A stretch of DNA of 64,000 nucleotides from Rhodospirillaceae bacterium (GTDB taxonomy: Bacteria > Pseudomonadota > Alphaproteobacteria > MPNO01 > UBA2964): assembly GCA_002720855.1 (NCBI GenBank), contig PBIN01000012.1, positions 1 to 64,000 on the forward strand. Reading direction: 5' to 3'. Position 1 is the first letter of the stretch; each line of letters starts with the position of its first letter. Under the pieces are notes generated by a model. That model was not told where the DNA came from. It saw only the letters and a program-made list of their open reading frames with translations, and did not search any database. Of this stretch, positions 40,155-49,605 are shown piece by piece. Both the position numbers and the translations under genes were made by a program.

Positions 40155-41809
40155 ATGGTACGACGCCTAAGGCTCGTGACGGGATTAATCCTGTTTTTTA
40201 CGTTACGACCCACCTCCTCAATCATGCTCTCGGTTTAATTTCTTACGATGCGATGGAAGCCGGTCGAGAATGGTTTTTAGCGCTTTGGCGAAACCCAGTT
40301 GGAACGATTGCAGCTGCTGGTTCGATATTGATCCATTTTGTACTGGCACTCTGGGCGGTCTATGTTCGGCAAAATCTGAAGTTTTCCATTGGTGAAGCTC
40401 TACAGCTAGCTCTCGGTATCTCAATTCCGTTGCTACTAGCGTTGCATTTTGTTGGCACGCGCGGTGTGCATGAAATGGCGGGCACAAACGACAATTACGC
40501 GTATGTTCTTCTGTACCATTTCAAGTTTGATCCGGTATCGACATATATCCAAATCACAGCGGTCATCGCGGCCTGGGTTCACGGGTGTCTCGGACTGTAT
40601 TATTGGCTGCGGCTTAAACCCTGGTTTGCGAAATGCTCGCAATTCCTTTTCAGCTGCGCACTTTTAATCCCCGTCCTTTCAATTCTCGGCTATATCCATG
40701 GTGGCCGCGAAGTTCTTGTTCTTTTTGAGAATAAGGAATGGCGTGATGCCGCACGCGAGGCCATCAATTTCCCGTCTCAGGAAATCGTTGCGAAAACTGA
40801 AGTCATCGCAAAGTTGGAACGTGTCTTTGTCATCGGTGCGTTCCTTTTTGTATTTGTTGCGCGAGGCATTCGAAGCTTATGGGTACGTCGAAAGGGAATC
40901 GTGCATGTAACTTATCCTGACGGTAAATCGGTCATTGTTACGCCGGGAACGACGGTTTTGGAGGCGAGCAAAGCCAACAATATTCCACACGCTTCAGTGT
41001 GTGGTGGACGGGGGCGTTGCTCTACGTGTCGGGTCCGTGTTGTTGAAGGCGAGGCGACGTTGCCTGAAATAACCCCAGATGAACAAAAGGTTCTCGACAG
41101 AATTAGTGCCCCTCCCCTTGTGCGACTCGCTTGCCAAACCAGACCAACTTCAGATGTGACGGTGATGCCGTTGCTGCCGCCCAATGCAACCGCACAGGAG
41201 GGTCATCACAGGCCTGATTATCACTCAGGGCAGGAAAAAGAGATCGTCATTCTGTTTGCCGATTTACGGGATTTTACAAAGTTCTCGGAACAAAAACTCC
41301 CGTATGATGTCGTTTTTGTTCTTAATCGGTATTTCACAAATATGGGCGGCGCAGTTGGTGACGCCGGTGGTCATCTGGATAAATTTATCGGTGACGGTGT
41401 GATGGCGTTGTTCGGTGTTGATGTACCCATCGCAACTGCGGCACGCCAGGCCATGACTGCCGCCAAATTGATGGCGGAGCGTCTCGACGAACTGAACCAA
41501 ACGCTGGCCGCAGAACTCGCGGAGCCATTACGAATTGGGATCGGACTGCACGCTGGTCCGGCAATAATTGGCGAGATGGGATACGGCAAAACAACGAGTC
41601 TTACGGCTATAGGTGATGCAGTGAATACTGCAAGCCGGATAGAATCCATGACAAAAGAGTATAAGGCCCAGCTCGTACTGTCTCAGAGTGTTGCCGATAA
41701 CGCGGGCATTGATCTTACGTCATTCCCGACACATCAGCTTGACGTACGTGGCCGTTCGGAGGATATCACCGCCAGGGTAGTTGTGAACGCTAAGGACCTG
41801 CCGATATAG
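40155..41809 (+). CDS. Membrane adenylate cyclase with 2Fe-2S domain (frameshift near start)
   Basis: The clear part from 40253 has four or five membrane helices, a 2Fe-2S ferredoxin domain (Cys250, Cys256, Cys259 and Cys294 in that numbering) and a class III cyclase domain (ILFADLRDFTKFSE, DKFIGDGVMALFG, IGDAVNTASRIE). It would make cAMP in response to redox state. Upstream, an ATG at 40155 with GGGAGG starts MVRRLRLVTGLILFF, then breaks at a run of six T (40194-40199); in the next frame YVTTHLLNHALGLISYDAMEAGREWF continues to the cyclase. One missing T explains this. So the gene starts at 40155 and is frameshifted, or the sequence has an error. Membrane histidines might bind heme (inference). 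Confidence 0.85.
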
Positions 41810-41827
41810 ATGGCAGACGGACGAATA

Positions 41828-42283
41828 ATGAAATACAGCGATATTTATTTTGAAGATTTTGAGGTGGGAAGGGTTTTTGAGACCGACAGCCGGGAAATTA
41901 CGAGTGAAGATATTATCGAATTCGGAAAAGATTTTGCTCCCCTTCCCTATCATACGGACCCGGAAGCCGCGAAAGACTACATGTTTGGCGAATTGGTTGC
42001 GGCAGGGTTCCACACTTGCTCGATAAGTTTTGGGTTATTTATTCGCGCAGGAATCTTTGATGATTGTGCAATGGGATCACCAGGATTTAACAAACTACGT
42101 TGGAAGAAGCCCGTGCGCCCCGGTGATGTTTTAAAAGTTGCAGCAACGGTGAAAGAAGCCTCTCCCGCCCGCGATGAAAATGGTCGAAACCTGGTTTCGC
42201 TGACATTTGTAACCACCAATCAAAATGACGAAGAGGTCCTTGAGATGGAAACGCGTCACTTCGTCCGATCAAGGCCTACCTGA
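41828..42283 (+). CDS. MaoC-family hydratase
   Basis: About 151 residues with a hot-dog fold. The catalytic pair is in FAPLPYHTDPEAA (normally D and H spaced by five residues; here the Asp of KDFAPLPYH) and the GELVAAGFHTCSI segment is typical of MaoC dehydratases and (R)-enoyl-CoA hydratases. The ATG at 41828 fits the family; one at 41810, directly after the cyclase stop, is possible. It may serve the acyl-CoA genes that converge on it. Confidence 0.85.
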   Translation: MKYSDIYFEDFEVGRVFETDSREITSEDIIEFGKDFAPLPYHTDPEAAKDYMFGELVAAGFHTCSISFGLFIRAGIFDDCAMGSPGFNKLRWKKPVRPGDVLKVAATVKEASPARDENGRNLVSLTFVTTNQNDEEVLEMETRHFVRSRPT

Positions 42284-42308
42284 TCAGTTGAAAATCCTGT
42301 TTAATTAG

Positions 42309-43883
42309 TTAGTTGTCGATTAAGGCGCGGCGAAGAACTTTGCCAACCGGACTCTTCGGTAATTCATCGACGAATTCAACAAGCTGAGGCACCTTATACG
42401 GTGCGATACGTTGCTTAAGTGCAGCACGGATTTCATCGGCGTAATCGGCTACGACATTCTCGGAGGTCTTTCTGACGATAACGGCCCGAATTTTGTTTCC
42501 AATCTCCTTGTCCGGAAATGGAACGACGCAGGCTTCGGCGATACCGTCGATTTGCCGCAGTGCATTTTCAATCTCGATCGGTGAAATAAAAATTCCACGG
42601 CTTTTGAAACAATCGTCATTGCGTCCTGCAATCCAGATAAATCCGTCTTCATCGGCGTATGCCAAATCACCGGTGTGGTACCAGCCGTCATGCACTACTT
42701 CATCGGTTTTGGCTTGATCCTTGTGATAGCCAAGGAAAAATCCAGGGTTATTAGCATCAATCAACATATGCCCGACCTCCCCGGTCGGTACGGGTTCGTA
42801 GTCGTCATCGAGAATTTCGACACGCGTGCCAGGGAGTGGTTTACCAACGGAACCCGGTTTTATCGGCCAATGTGGACATTGCCCGAATACCAGTTGCATT
42901 TCCGAAATGCCGTAATGTTCCCATATGGGGCAGCCAATACGATCAAACCATTCATTGTAAGTCGCTGCCTCCAGTGCCTCACCCGTCGCATTGCATCCAC
43001 GCAGTGAAGAAAGATCGTACTGATTTTCGACCCCTTCAATCGCGAGTATTCGGCGGTACACAGTTGCCACCGAATAAAGAACGGTAACGCCGAGATTTTC
43101 CACGGCCTTTAAGACACGTTCCGGATGCATGCGGCCTTCCAGGATCGCGCCTGTAACGCCGTTCCGCAGCGGATAAAGAACGTTGTGACCAAGCGCGCTA
43201 ATAAAACTCCATTCTCCGGTTGCCATCGCAACATCGTTTTCCTGCGGGATTATGCGCAGTCTGTTGGTGTCACCCTGCGCGACAATCCACCTATGAGCAT
43301 GCACGATACCTTTAGGGTTTCCTGTAGTTCCTGAGGTATAGACCATAAAAGCGGGGTCATTTGAACTTGTGTCCTCAGTTTCGGGTGTAGTGCCTACATC
43401 GCCTTCCAGAAGCTCTTCAAATCTATGATCCCCATCACTCGATCCGCGTGCGACTATGATGCCTTTTTGCAATTCTACCTTGAGGGCACGCAAGGGTTGG
43501 GCGATTTCATTCAAAGTGATCGCTGCAACCGCATCGCTGTGTTGTCGGACATAAGCGACCTCTGACGCGCCCAGTAGTGAGTTTTGCAGAACCGGGATTG
43601 CGCCGATTTTAACGAGAGCAAGAAAACTGACGACAAATTCAGGACAGTTTGGTAAACGGATCAAGACATGATCACCGATGCCTATGCCAAGTGATTTAAG
43701 ACCCTGAGACAGACCACATACCTTATTGTTGAGGTTTTGATAGGAAATTGAGCCACCATCATAAACAAAGGCGACATTATCCCCGTTTCCTGAAGCTAAT
43801 TGCTTATCAAGGGTTTCCCCGGTGATGTTAAGCCGATCAGGTATTTCCCTATAACCCGGCCAGGTCTCGATCTCGTCAGTCAC
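42309..43883 (-). CDS. Aromatic acid-CoA ligase (benzoate/2-aminobenzoate type)
   Basis: 524 residues of the AMP-forming ligase family. The P-loop is MVYTSGTTGNPKG, the adenylation core GWYHTGDLA, the hinge GRNDDCFKSRGIFISPIEIE, and the catalytic Lys in KSPVGKVLRR. The FKSRGIFISPIEIE variant and length fit benzoate- and 2-aminobenzoate-CoA ligases. It would activate an aromatic acid to its CoA thioester. GTG start two bases after the stop of the hydratase gene, so the two are one operon. Confidence 0.87.
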   Translation of the reverse strand: MTDEIETWPGYREIPDRLNITGETLDKQLASGNGDNVAFVYDGGSISYQNLNNKVCGLSQGLKSLGIGIGDHVLIRLPNCPEFVVSFLALVKIGAIPVLQNSLLGASEVAYVRQHSDAVAAITLNEIAQPLRALKVELQKGIIVARGSSDGDHRFEELLEGDVGTTPETEDTSSNDPAFMVYTSGTTGNPKGIVHAHRWIVAQGDTNRLRIIPQENDVAMATGEWSFISALGHNVLYPLRNGVTGAILEGRMHPERVLKAVENLGVTVLYSVATVYRRILAIEGVENQYDLSSLRGCNATGEALEAATYNEWFDRIGCPIWEHYGISEMQLVFGQCPHWPIKPGSVGKPLPGTRVEILDDDYEPVPTGEVGHMLIDANNPGFFLGYHKDQAKTDEVVHDGWYHTGDLAYADEDGFIWIAGRNDDCFKSRGIFISPIEIENALRQIDGIAEACVVPFPDKEIGNKIRAVIVRKTSENVVADYADEIRAALKQRIAPYKVPQLVEFVDELPKSPVGKVLRRALIDN

Positions 43884-43885
43884 CG

Positions 43886-44791
43886 TTATTTCTTTTTACC
43901 ATCTGGGAATGGCCAGTTTTCATAATATGGTCCACGAAATTCGGGATCACGTTTTTCAAGAAACGCTCTGATACCTTCCTGGCAATCCTTGGTTCGTGTA
44001 ATCTCCTTGATCGCATTCAACTCGCGTTGCCATCCTTCATCAGTCCGGTTTTGGTTCCAATAGTACTTGACCAAATCTTTGGCTTTGCGAACGGAATGAT
44101 AAGGATTGTTGGCGATCTTCGTCGCAAGTTTGATCGCCCCCTCCATGAGTTCTTCATGGGGAAACACACGGTCAACCAGCCCGATACGCTCTGCCTCATC
44201 CGCCATGATGATATCGCCGGTCATGATCATTTCCATGGCGCGCCCTATTCCGACCAGCTTGGGCAAATTGCGTGCACCACCGGATTCAGGCAGGAAACCT
44301 GCCGGAACAGCGACTTCACCAAGTTTGGCCTTGTCGGAGGCATAGCGGATATCGCAAAGGGTGCAGATTTCGAGTCCGATACCCACGGCCGGTCCATTGA
44401 TTGCCGCAATAACGACACAGGGCAAATCCTCAAACTTTCTGAAAGCGCGTTGCAGGACCTCATGACGAAGATCGTTGAAGAAATAGCTGGCGAGCTCTTT
44501 GTAGGCACCAAAATTACCAAAATCGAAATCTTCTTCGCCAGCACCCAAGGGGTCTGCTTCTGTTTTTAGGTCGCCACCTGCTGAGAAACCTCTACCTTCA
44601 CCGGTAATAATAACGGCTTTGATATGGCCGTTTGCGGCTATTTCATCACAAAGGATATCGAGTTCGACGCGCATCTGAACGTCGACCGCGTTCAGGGCTT
44701 CGGGCCGGTTCAGTGTGATCACACCGATGCATTTCTCACCGGGACGTTCTGGGTTTTCACGAACTTCCCATTTTATGGCCTCGTATTTCAT
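43886..44791 (-). CDS. Enoyl-CoA hydratase/isomerase family protein
   Basis: 301 residues in the crotonase fold. The oxyanion-hole segments are GRGFSAGGDLK and AINGPAVGIGLEICTLCDIRYAS; the catalytic acid region is GFLPESGGARNLPKLVG. An insertion (EADPLGAGEEDFDFGNF) before helix 3 is longer than in ordinary hydratases and may mark a ring-CoA substrate. The AAGGAGA site precedes the ATG. It leads the operon with the CoA ligase. Confidence 0.88.
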   Translation of the reverse strand: MKYEAIKWEVRENPERPGEKCIGVITLNRPEALNAVDVQMRVELDILCDEIAANGHIKAVIITGEGRGFSAGGDLKTEADPLGAGEEDFDFGNFGAYKELASYFFNDLRHEVLQRAFRKFEDLPCVVIAAINGPAVGIGLEICTLCDIRYASDKAKLGEVAVPAGFLPESGGARNLPKLVGIGRAMEMIMTGDIIMADEAERIGLVDRVFPHEELMEGAIKLATKIANNPYHSVRKAKDLVKYYWNQNRTDEGWQRELNAIKEITRTKDCQEGIRAFLEKRDPEFRGPYYENWPFPDGKKK

Positions 44792-44807
44792 AAGCTGTCT
44801 CCTTAAT

Positions 44808-45608
44808 TCACGTGCCGACCTTTAGCGGAGAAACAAGTCCGCGGAGGCACGCGATGACGCTAAGAGCGGTGATTTTGCCGGTCCCCGGCTTTTCTTCCGA
44901 TTGAACGTTCTCAATGCTCATTTCGAATGACGCGCTATCTGAAACAACCTTTATCGCGTGGGTATTCCTTTCCAGATTTGGATCGGCCCATATTTCAAGT
45001 TTCGTTCTATCTGGGCCTATTCCGGCGAGTCCAAGAGCTGCTGCAACATTGACGTTGGCAGGAAATCCAACAGCGCCCTCACGAGCGGTTCCATCGAATA
45101 CCTTCTTTGGTTCGTTAAGCCCTTCGACAGAAATATCATTGTCAACGAGGTGGGGCGCACCAATCAGAGCATTAGGCGGTTTGCGCGTAATCATGACGAC
45201 TTCTTCGATATTGCTTTCGGCAGCTGCGCGAACGGCATCCAATCCAAGAAGTGCGCCGGTAGCTAAAATAATCCGCCCATCACCATTTTCAGCGAGTTCC
45301 ACTGTTTCCGGATTAGCCAAAATTCCTGCTGCGCTAACGGTTACAAATTGGCGGCCCGCATTTAGCGCAGGGACCGCTATTTCGTTAAACGCCTCCTTTG
45401 GAACGCATTCGACTATGATTTCACAGGTTTCCGCGAGTTCATTTGGTGACATCACAGGAACCGGGTTTGAGAACCCGGCCATTCTTGCCTCACCTCTTGC
45501 GGCATCTCTTACGCAGATACCGGTCAGTTCCAAACCAGGAATGCCCTGGTCCAGCGCTTCACCCACGACTTTCCCAATTGCGCCGAAACCAGCGATGCCA
45601 ACTTTCAC
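44808..45608 (-). CDS. Aspartate dehydrogenase-like protein
   Basis: About 266 residues of the L-aspartate dehydrogenase family (NadX/DUF108 type): Rossmann start KVGIAGFGAIGKVVGEAL, ECVPKEAF, VTVSAAGILANPE, GTAREGAVGFPANVNVAAAL and the conserved His in ERNTHAIKV. These convert L-aspartate to iminoaspartate with NAD(P). A GTG at 45608 with AAAAGG upstream matches the family N-terminus; the 23 residues upstream do not. In a catabolic cluster it may act on another amino acid or an amine-bearing intermediate (inference). Confidence 0.85.
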   Translation of the reverse strand: MKVGIAGFGAIGKVVGEALDQGIPGLELTGICVRDAARGEARMAGFSNPVPVMSPNELAETCEIIVECVPKEAFNEIAVPALNAGRQFVTVSAAGILANPETVELAENGDGRIILATGALLGLDAVRAAAESNIEEVVMITRKPPNALIGAPHLVDNDISVEGLNEPKKVFDGTAREGAVGFPANVNVAAALGLAGIGPDRTKLEIWADPNLERNTHAIKVVSDSASFEMSIENVQSEEKPGTGKITALSVIACLRGLVSPLKVGT

Positions 45609-45779
45609 GTTCGTAACCTTTTTGTTTAAGACCAAACTATTGCTTGATTTACAGTTCGTCAGACTTGCCGCACCCATTTGGACAAGTCAACAGGCTAACG
45701 AGGTTTTGGAGGTGATCGCGACTCCCAACCCATGATACGGTACTCAACCTGCCTATTTTAATTTGTCACAGAGTATCCA

Positions 45780-46994
45780 ATGTCGACCGTTGCCACTGCT
45801 CCTGCCAGCGATTTAAAGGTCATAAGCTTAATATCTACAGGCCATTGCCTGAGCCATGTTTACCAGCTGGCATTACCCAACCTGTTCTTTTTGATGACAG
45901 TCAGCGAAGGACATAGCATCGCTAAACTCGCAATTCTGACCTCGGTATTTTTCGTTGTGTCTGCAATCGGACAAATTATTGCGGGTTTCATGGTCGACAA
46001 ATACGGCGCACGCCCGATTTTATTTATTGGGTTCTTTTTGATGGCTCTTTCGATCGCGGCGTTCGCATTTGTGCATTCCTACTTAGCAATGATGGTGCTT
46101 TCATTCCTGGCTGGCCTCGGAAATAGCGTGTTCCACCCCGCGGACTACAGCATTCTGAATGGCAGTATTTCGGAAGGAAATGTCGGTAAAGCATATGGCG
46201 TGCACGGATTTGGGGGCTTGGTTGGTTACGCGATCACGCCTTTTTTGATGTATGCTATGGGAACAGCTTTTGGTTGGCGTGAGACGATGCTGATTATTGG
46301 TATTATCGGTGTTGTCGTTGCGGGTTTGATGTGGACGCAGCGGGTGGACCTTCGCGACAGTGGACTGGATAAGGGTGTAAGTGCGGGGACAGTTCGCGAA
46401 GGAATTGATGTTCTTTTTCAGCCCGCAACAATCTTTTCGTTCCTCTTCTTTTGTTTCATGGCTATGGGCTCGGTCGGCTTGATGACTCTTGGTCCAGATG
46501 CCCTTACATCGTTCCTCGACCTCAGTCGTGACAAAGCAAGCTATACTATTTCACTTCAGCTTACCGGCTCGCTTTGCGGAATATTATTGGGTGGCGTCAT
46601 AGCTGACCGAATAAAACGTCATGACGTTGCAACCGCAGCAATCGTTACTATCGGCGTTTTCCTTTTATGGACTGTACCGGCGTTTAAACCGGATGATCTT
46701 GCACTATTAGTGACAATATTCGTGGTTTACGGCTTTGCATACGGACTGGCTCAGCCGTCAAGGGATATGGTCGTACGCTCTGTAGCCCCATCCGGTGCGG
46801 CCGGAAAGATATTTGGGTTTACCTATTCAGGTATGGATGTTGGATCCGCCGTTGCGGTCGCAGTATTTGGGTTTTTGCTGGGCGGTGGTCAATCCCAGCT
46901 CGTATTCGTTTTGGTTGGTGCCTTCATGATGGTCGGCGTTGCAAGCGTTTTACTGGCTAAGGTCATGGCGGCGAAGAAGCCTATTGCCGTATGA
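45780..46994 (+). CDS. MFS transporter (FHPADY group)
   Basis: 404 residues with twelve hydrophobic helices, motif GFMVDKYGARPIL between helices 2 and 3, and NSVFHPADYSIL after helix 4, the same phrase as in the carriers at 21621 and 46991. It overlaps the next MFS gene by four bases (ATGA), a tandem duplication. It is divergent from the CoA ligase operon with about 170 bases between. Substrate may be an aromatic or related organic acid. Confidence 0.87.
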   Translation: MSTVATAPASDLKVISLISTGHCLSHVYQLALPNLFFLMTVSEGHSIAKLAILTSVFFVVSAIGQIIAGFMVDKYGARPILFIGFFLMALSIAAFAFVHSYLAMMVLSFLAGLGNSVFHPADYSILNGSISEGNVGKAYGVHGFGGLVGYAITPFLMYAMGTAFGWRETMLIIGIIGVVVAGLMWTQRVDLRDSGLDKGVSAGTVREGIDVLFQPATIFSFLFFCFMAMGSVGLMTLGPDALTSFLDLSRDKASYTISLQLTGSLCGILLGGVIADRIKRHDVATAAIVTIGVFLLWTVPAFKPDDLALLVTIFVVYGFAYGLAQPSRDMVVRSVAPSGAAGKIFGFTYSGMDVGSAVAVAVFGFLLGGGQSQLVFVLVGAFMMVGVASVLLAKVMAAKKPIAV

Positions 46995-48229
46995 CAAGTC
47001 TCGCGAGTTCAACGAGTAAGGATGTCCGACTGATATCAATTGTCAGCCTCGTTCATCTATTCAGTCATTTTTATCAATTAACACTCGCGCCTGTATTTCC
47101 CCTTATCAAAGCGGAAATGGGCCTCACAAATGTAGAACTTGGATTTCTTGTAACGGTATTTTTTATTGCCTCAGCACTTTTTCAAACACCTGCGGGATTT
47201 TTGGTTGATCGCTTTGGTGCGCGTCCGGTTTTGCTCATCGGTCTCGGCATTCTTTCTCTTTCAGTGACCTGTTATTCGCTCGCTCCCAACTATCAGGTAT
47301 TCCTCGTGCTGACCTTTTTGGCCGGAATGGGAAATAGCGTATTTCATCCCGCTGACTATAGTTTGATGAACAACTTTGTAAGTCCCCGTTTGATGGGGCG
47401 CGCCTTTAGTTTTCATACAAATGGTGGACATTTTGGTTTCGCTCTGGGTCCCGCAGTGATGGCGCTTCTGGCTGCTAATATGGGTTGGCGCGATGCGGCA
47501 GCTTTGGTCGGCCTTACAGGTGTCGCGTTGACATTGATATTGGTTATAGGCGGCGCACGTTTGTTCGAAGGAAGCCAGTCGGATTTATTCCCCAAGGAGG
47601 AGGCAAAAGATTCAGGCCCAAGGGAAAGCGCAACATCAATTTCGGTTCTTCTAAAGCCTTCGGTGATCGCTTTTTTTATATTTTTTACAGTATTGGCAAT
47701 GGGTCTCATCGGAATGCAGAATTTTACACCGACAGCCCTTGTTGCCGGCCGCGACTTTGATCTTGTAACCGCGGCTGGAGCATTGTCCGGTTTTTTGTTT
47801 GGGGCGCCTATAGGAATATTCGTTGGGGGGTACGCTGCTGATAAGTTCCAGAGGCAGGATTTGTTGGCGTTAACTTGCATTATCACGGCAGGAATCTTTG
47901 TGTTCCTTGTACCAGTTTTACAGTTCGAAGGTCCTATTCTAACAATTCAGTTTTTTATCGCAGGCATCTTTTTTGGCTTTGCACTACCCAATCGCGACAT
48001 GGTGGTTCGTGCTTCGACACCAAAAGGCGCCAGTGGCCGGGTGTTCGGGTTTGTCTACGGTGGTCTCGATACGGGAGCTGCTATTACACCGGCTATTTAT
48101 GGCTGGTTCGTCGATCTTGGACGACCAGACTGGGTCTTTACGAGTTCGGGAATTCTTATGACCATCGCCGCTCTGATCATTTTCACGACCGCAAGGCTGG
48201 TTCAGAAGCAAAGCTTGGCGAAGGGCTGA
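46991..48229 (+). CDS. MFS transporter (FHPADY group), tandem paralogue
   Basis: 412 residues, motif GFLVDRFGARPVLL between helices 2 and 3, NSVFHPADYSLMNNF after helix 4 and GGYAADKFQRQDL in the second half. It is more like the upstream neighbour than like unrelated MFS carriers. Start overlaps that gene's stop; its own stop is two bases from the start of the next gene, so three membrane-protein genes form one operon. Confidence 0.88.
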   Translation: MTSLASSTSKDVRLISIVSLVHLFSHFYQLTLAPVFPLIKAEMGLTNVELGFLVTVFFIASALFQTPAGFLVDRFGARPVLLIGLGILSLSVTCYSLAPNYQVFLVLTFLAGMGNSVFHPADYSLMNNFVSPRLMGRAFSFHTNGGHFGFALGPAVMALLAANMGWRDAAALVGLTGVALTLILVIGGARLFEGSQSDLFPKEEAKDSGPRESATSISVLLKPSVIAFFIFFTVLAMGLIGMQNFTPTALVAGRDFDLVTAAGALSGFLFGAPIGIFVGGYAADKFQRQDLLALTCIITAGIFVFLVPVLQFEGPILTIQFFIAGIFFGFALPNRDMVVRASTPKGASGRVFGFVYGGLDTGAAITPAIYGWFVDLGRPDWVFTSSGILMTIAALIIFTTARLVQKQSLAKG

Positions 48230-48231
48230 CA

Positions 48232-49524
48232 ATGAATATCGTCTTTTTCGGTCTTGTTGCGATTGCCTTTAGTGTCACCGCATGGCGCCAGATATTCTGG
48301 GTGCCTGTGAACGACAAAGCCGTTTCCCCAATGCAACAGCTTGGGGTTGGGATGATTGACGCCGCTGCAAGTTCCGTAACTTTGGCGCTTGGTTTGATTG
48401 GCGTAATGGCGCTCTTTCTGGGACTTATGAAAGTAGCTGAGGCAGGAGGTCTATTGGCCATTATCGCTAAATTGGTTCGCCCCTTGATGGTCCGCGCATT
48501 CCCGGACGTCCCTGCGGAACATCCGGCAATGGGTGCGATGATTATGAATATTTCGGCCAATGCACTTGGTTTGGGTAACGCGGCAACACCGTTTGGTATT
48601 CGAGCTATGCAGGAACTCGATAAAATCAACCCTCACAAGGGAACGGCAACCGATGCCATGGTGCTGTTTTTGGCCATCAACACATCTAGCGTGACCTTAC
48701 TGCCTACTGGGGTAATCGCGCTGCGTGCTGCAACTGGCTCCGCCGATCCAGCCGGAATCCTGCCGACAACGTTATTTGCCACCATTCTTTCAACGACAGT
48801 TGCCTTTATCGCCGTCAAATTCTATCGCCGGTTTTCAGAGCCTCCACCGCCAACTGAAGACGTATCGGATGAGTTAACCGAAGGCGGAGAAGGCTTGGAA
48901 GGTGATATTAGTGACAGCGGATATCCGTGGTGGGTGTCAGCACTTGCTCTGTGTTCCATCGCTGCTTTTGTCCCAATAACGGTAATTTACGGGAAGATCA
49001 TTGCACCCTGGATAATTCCGGGTCTCATGATCGGATTGCTCACCTTTGGTTTGGTTCGAGGAGTACCGATCTACGAGTCATTTGTAGAGGGCGCACGGGA
49101 CGGTTTTCAGGTGGCGGTTCGCATCATCCCCTATCTGGTTGCAATTCTCGTTGCTGTCGGAATGTTGAGATCAAGTGGCGCTCTCGATTTGTTTGTAAGT
49201 TGGGTGGGTCCGGTAACCTCAGCCTTTGGTCTTCCCGGGGAAGCTCTCCCAATGGCATTGCTGCGCCCTCTCTCTGGTTCGGGCGCATACGGAATTCTGG
49301 CTTCGATTATACAGGACCCCTCTGTAGGCCCTGATAGCTACACAGGATATCTCGTTAGTACGCTTCAGGGTTCGACAGAAACGACGTTTTATGTTTTGGC
49401 CGTTTACTTTGGTGCCGTACAGATAAAACGTGTACGGCATGCGTTGGCTGCGGCACTTACGGCTGATCTTGCTGGAATCATAGGTGCAATTATCGCCTGT
49501 ACCCTACTGTACGGCGCGCTTTAA
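48232..49524 (+). CDS. Fused SpmA-SpmB-like membrane protein
   Basis: 430 residues. The first half is like spore maturation protein A (nucleoside-recognition/gate domain: MGAMIMNISANALGLGNAATPFGIRAM; FLAINTSSVTLLPTGVIALRA), the second like SpmB (FVEGARDGFQVAVRIIPYLVAILVAVGMLRSSGALD; LRPLSGSGAYG; STETTFYVLAVYFG), joined by an acidic linker (about residues 205-225). In spore formers the pair dehydrates the spore core; in Gram-negative bacteria its job is unknown, perhaps solute export. It is the last gene of the MFS operon. Confidence 0.87.
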   Translation: MNIVFFGLVAIAFSVTAWRQIFWVPVNDKAVSPMQQLGVGMIDAAASSVTLALGLIGVMALFLGLMKVAEAGGLLAIIAKLVRPLMVRAFPDVPAEHPAMGAMIMNISANALGLGNAATPFGIRAMQELDKINPHKGTATDAMVLFLAINTSSVTLLPTGVIALRAATGSADPAGILPTTLFATILSTTVAFIAVKFYRRFSEPPPPTEDVSDELTEGGEGLEGDISDSGYPWWVSALALCSIAAFVPITVIYGKIIAPWIIPGLMIGLLTFGLVRGVPIYESFVEGARDGFQVAVRIIPYLVAILVAVGMLRSSGALDLFVSWVGPVTSAFGLPGEALPMALLRPLSGSGAYGILASIIQDPSVGPDSYTGYLVSTLQGSTETTFYVLAVYFGAVQIKRVRHALAAALTADLAGIIGAIIACTLLYGAL

Positions 49525-49605
49525 CCCTTCTTTATCGTTTATCAAATCTAAAGATTTCAAAGGCAATTTAATCAGTCGATAGACTGATGAGTTGACTGAT
49601 ACGAT

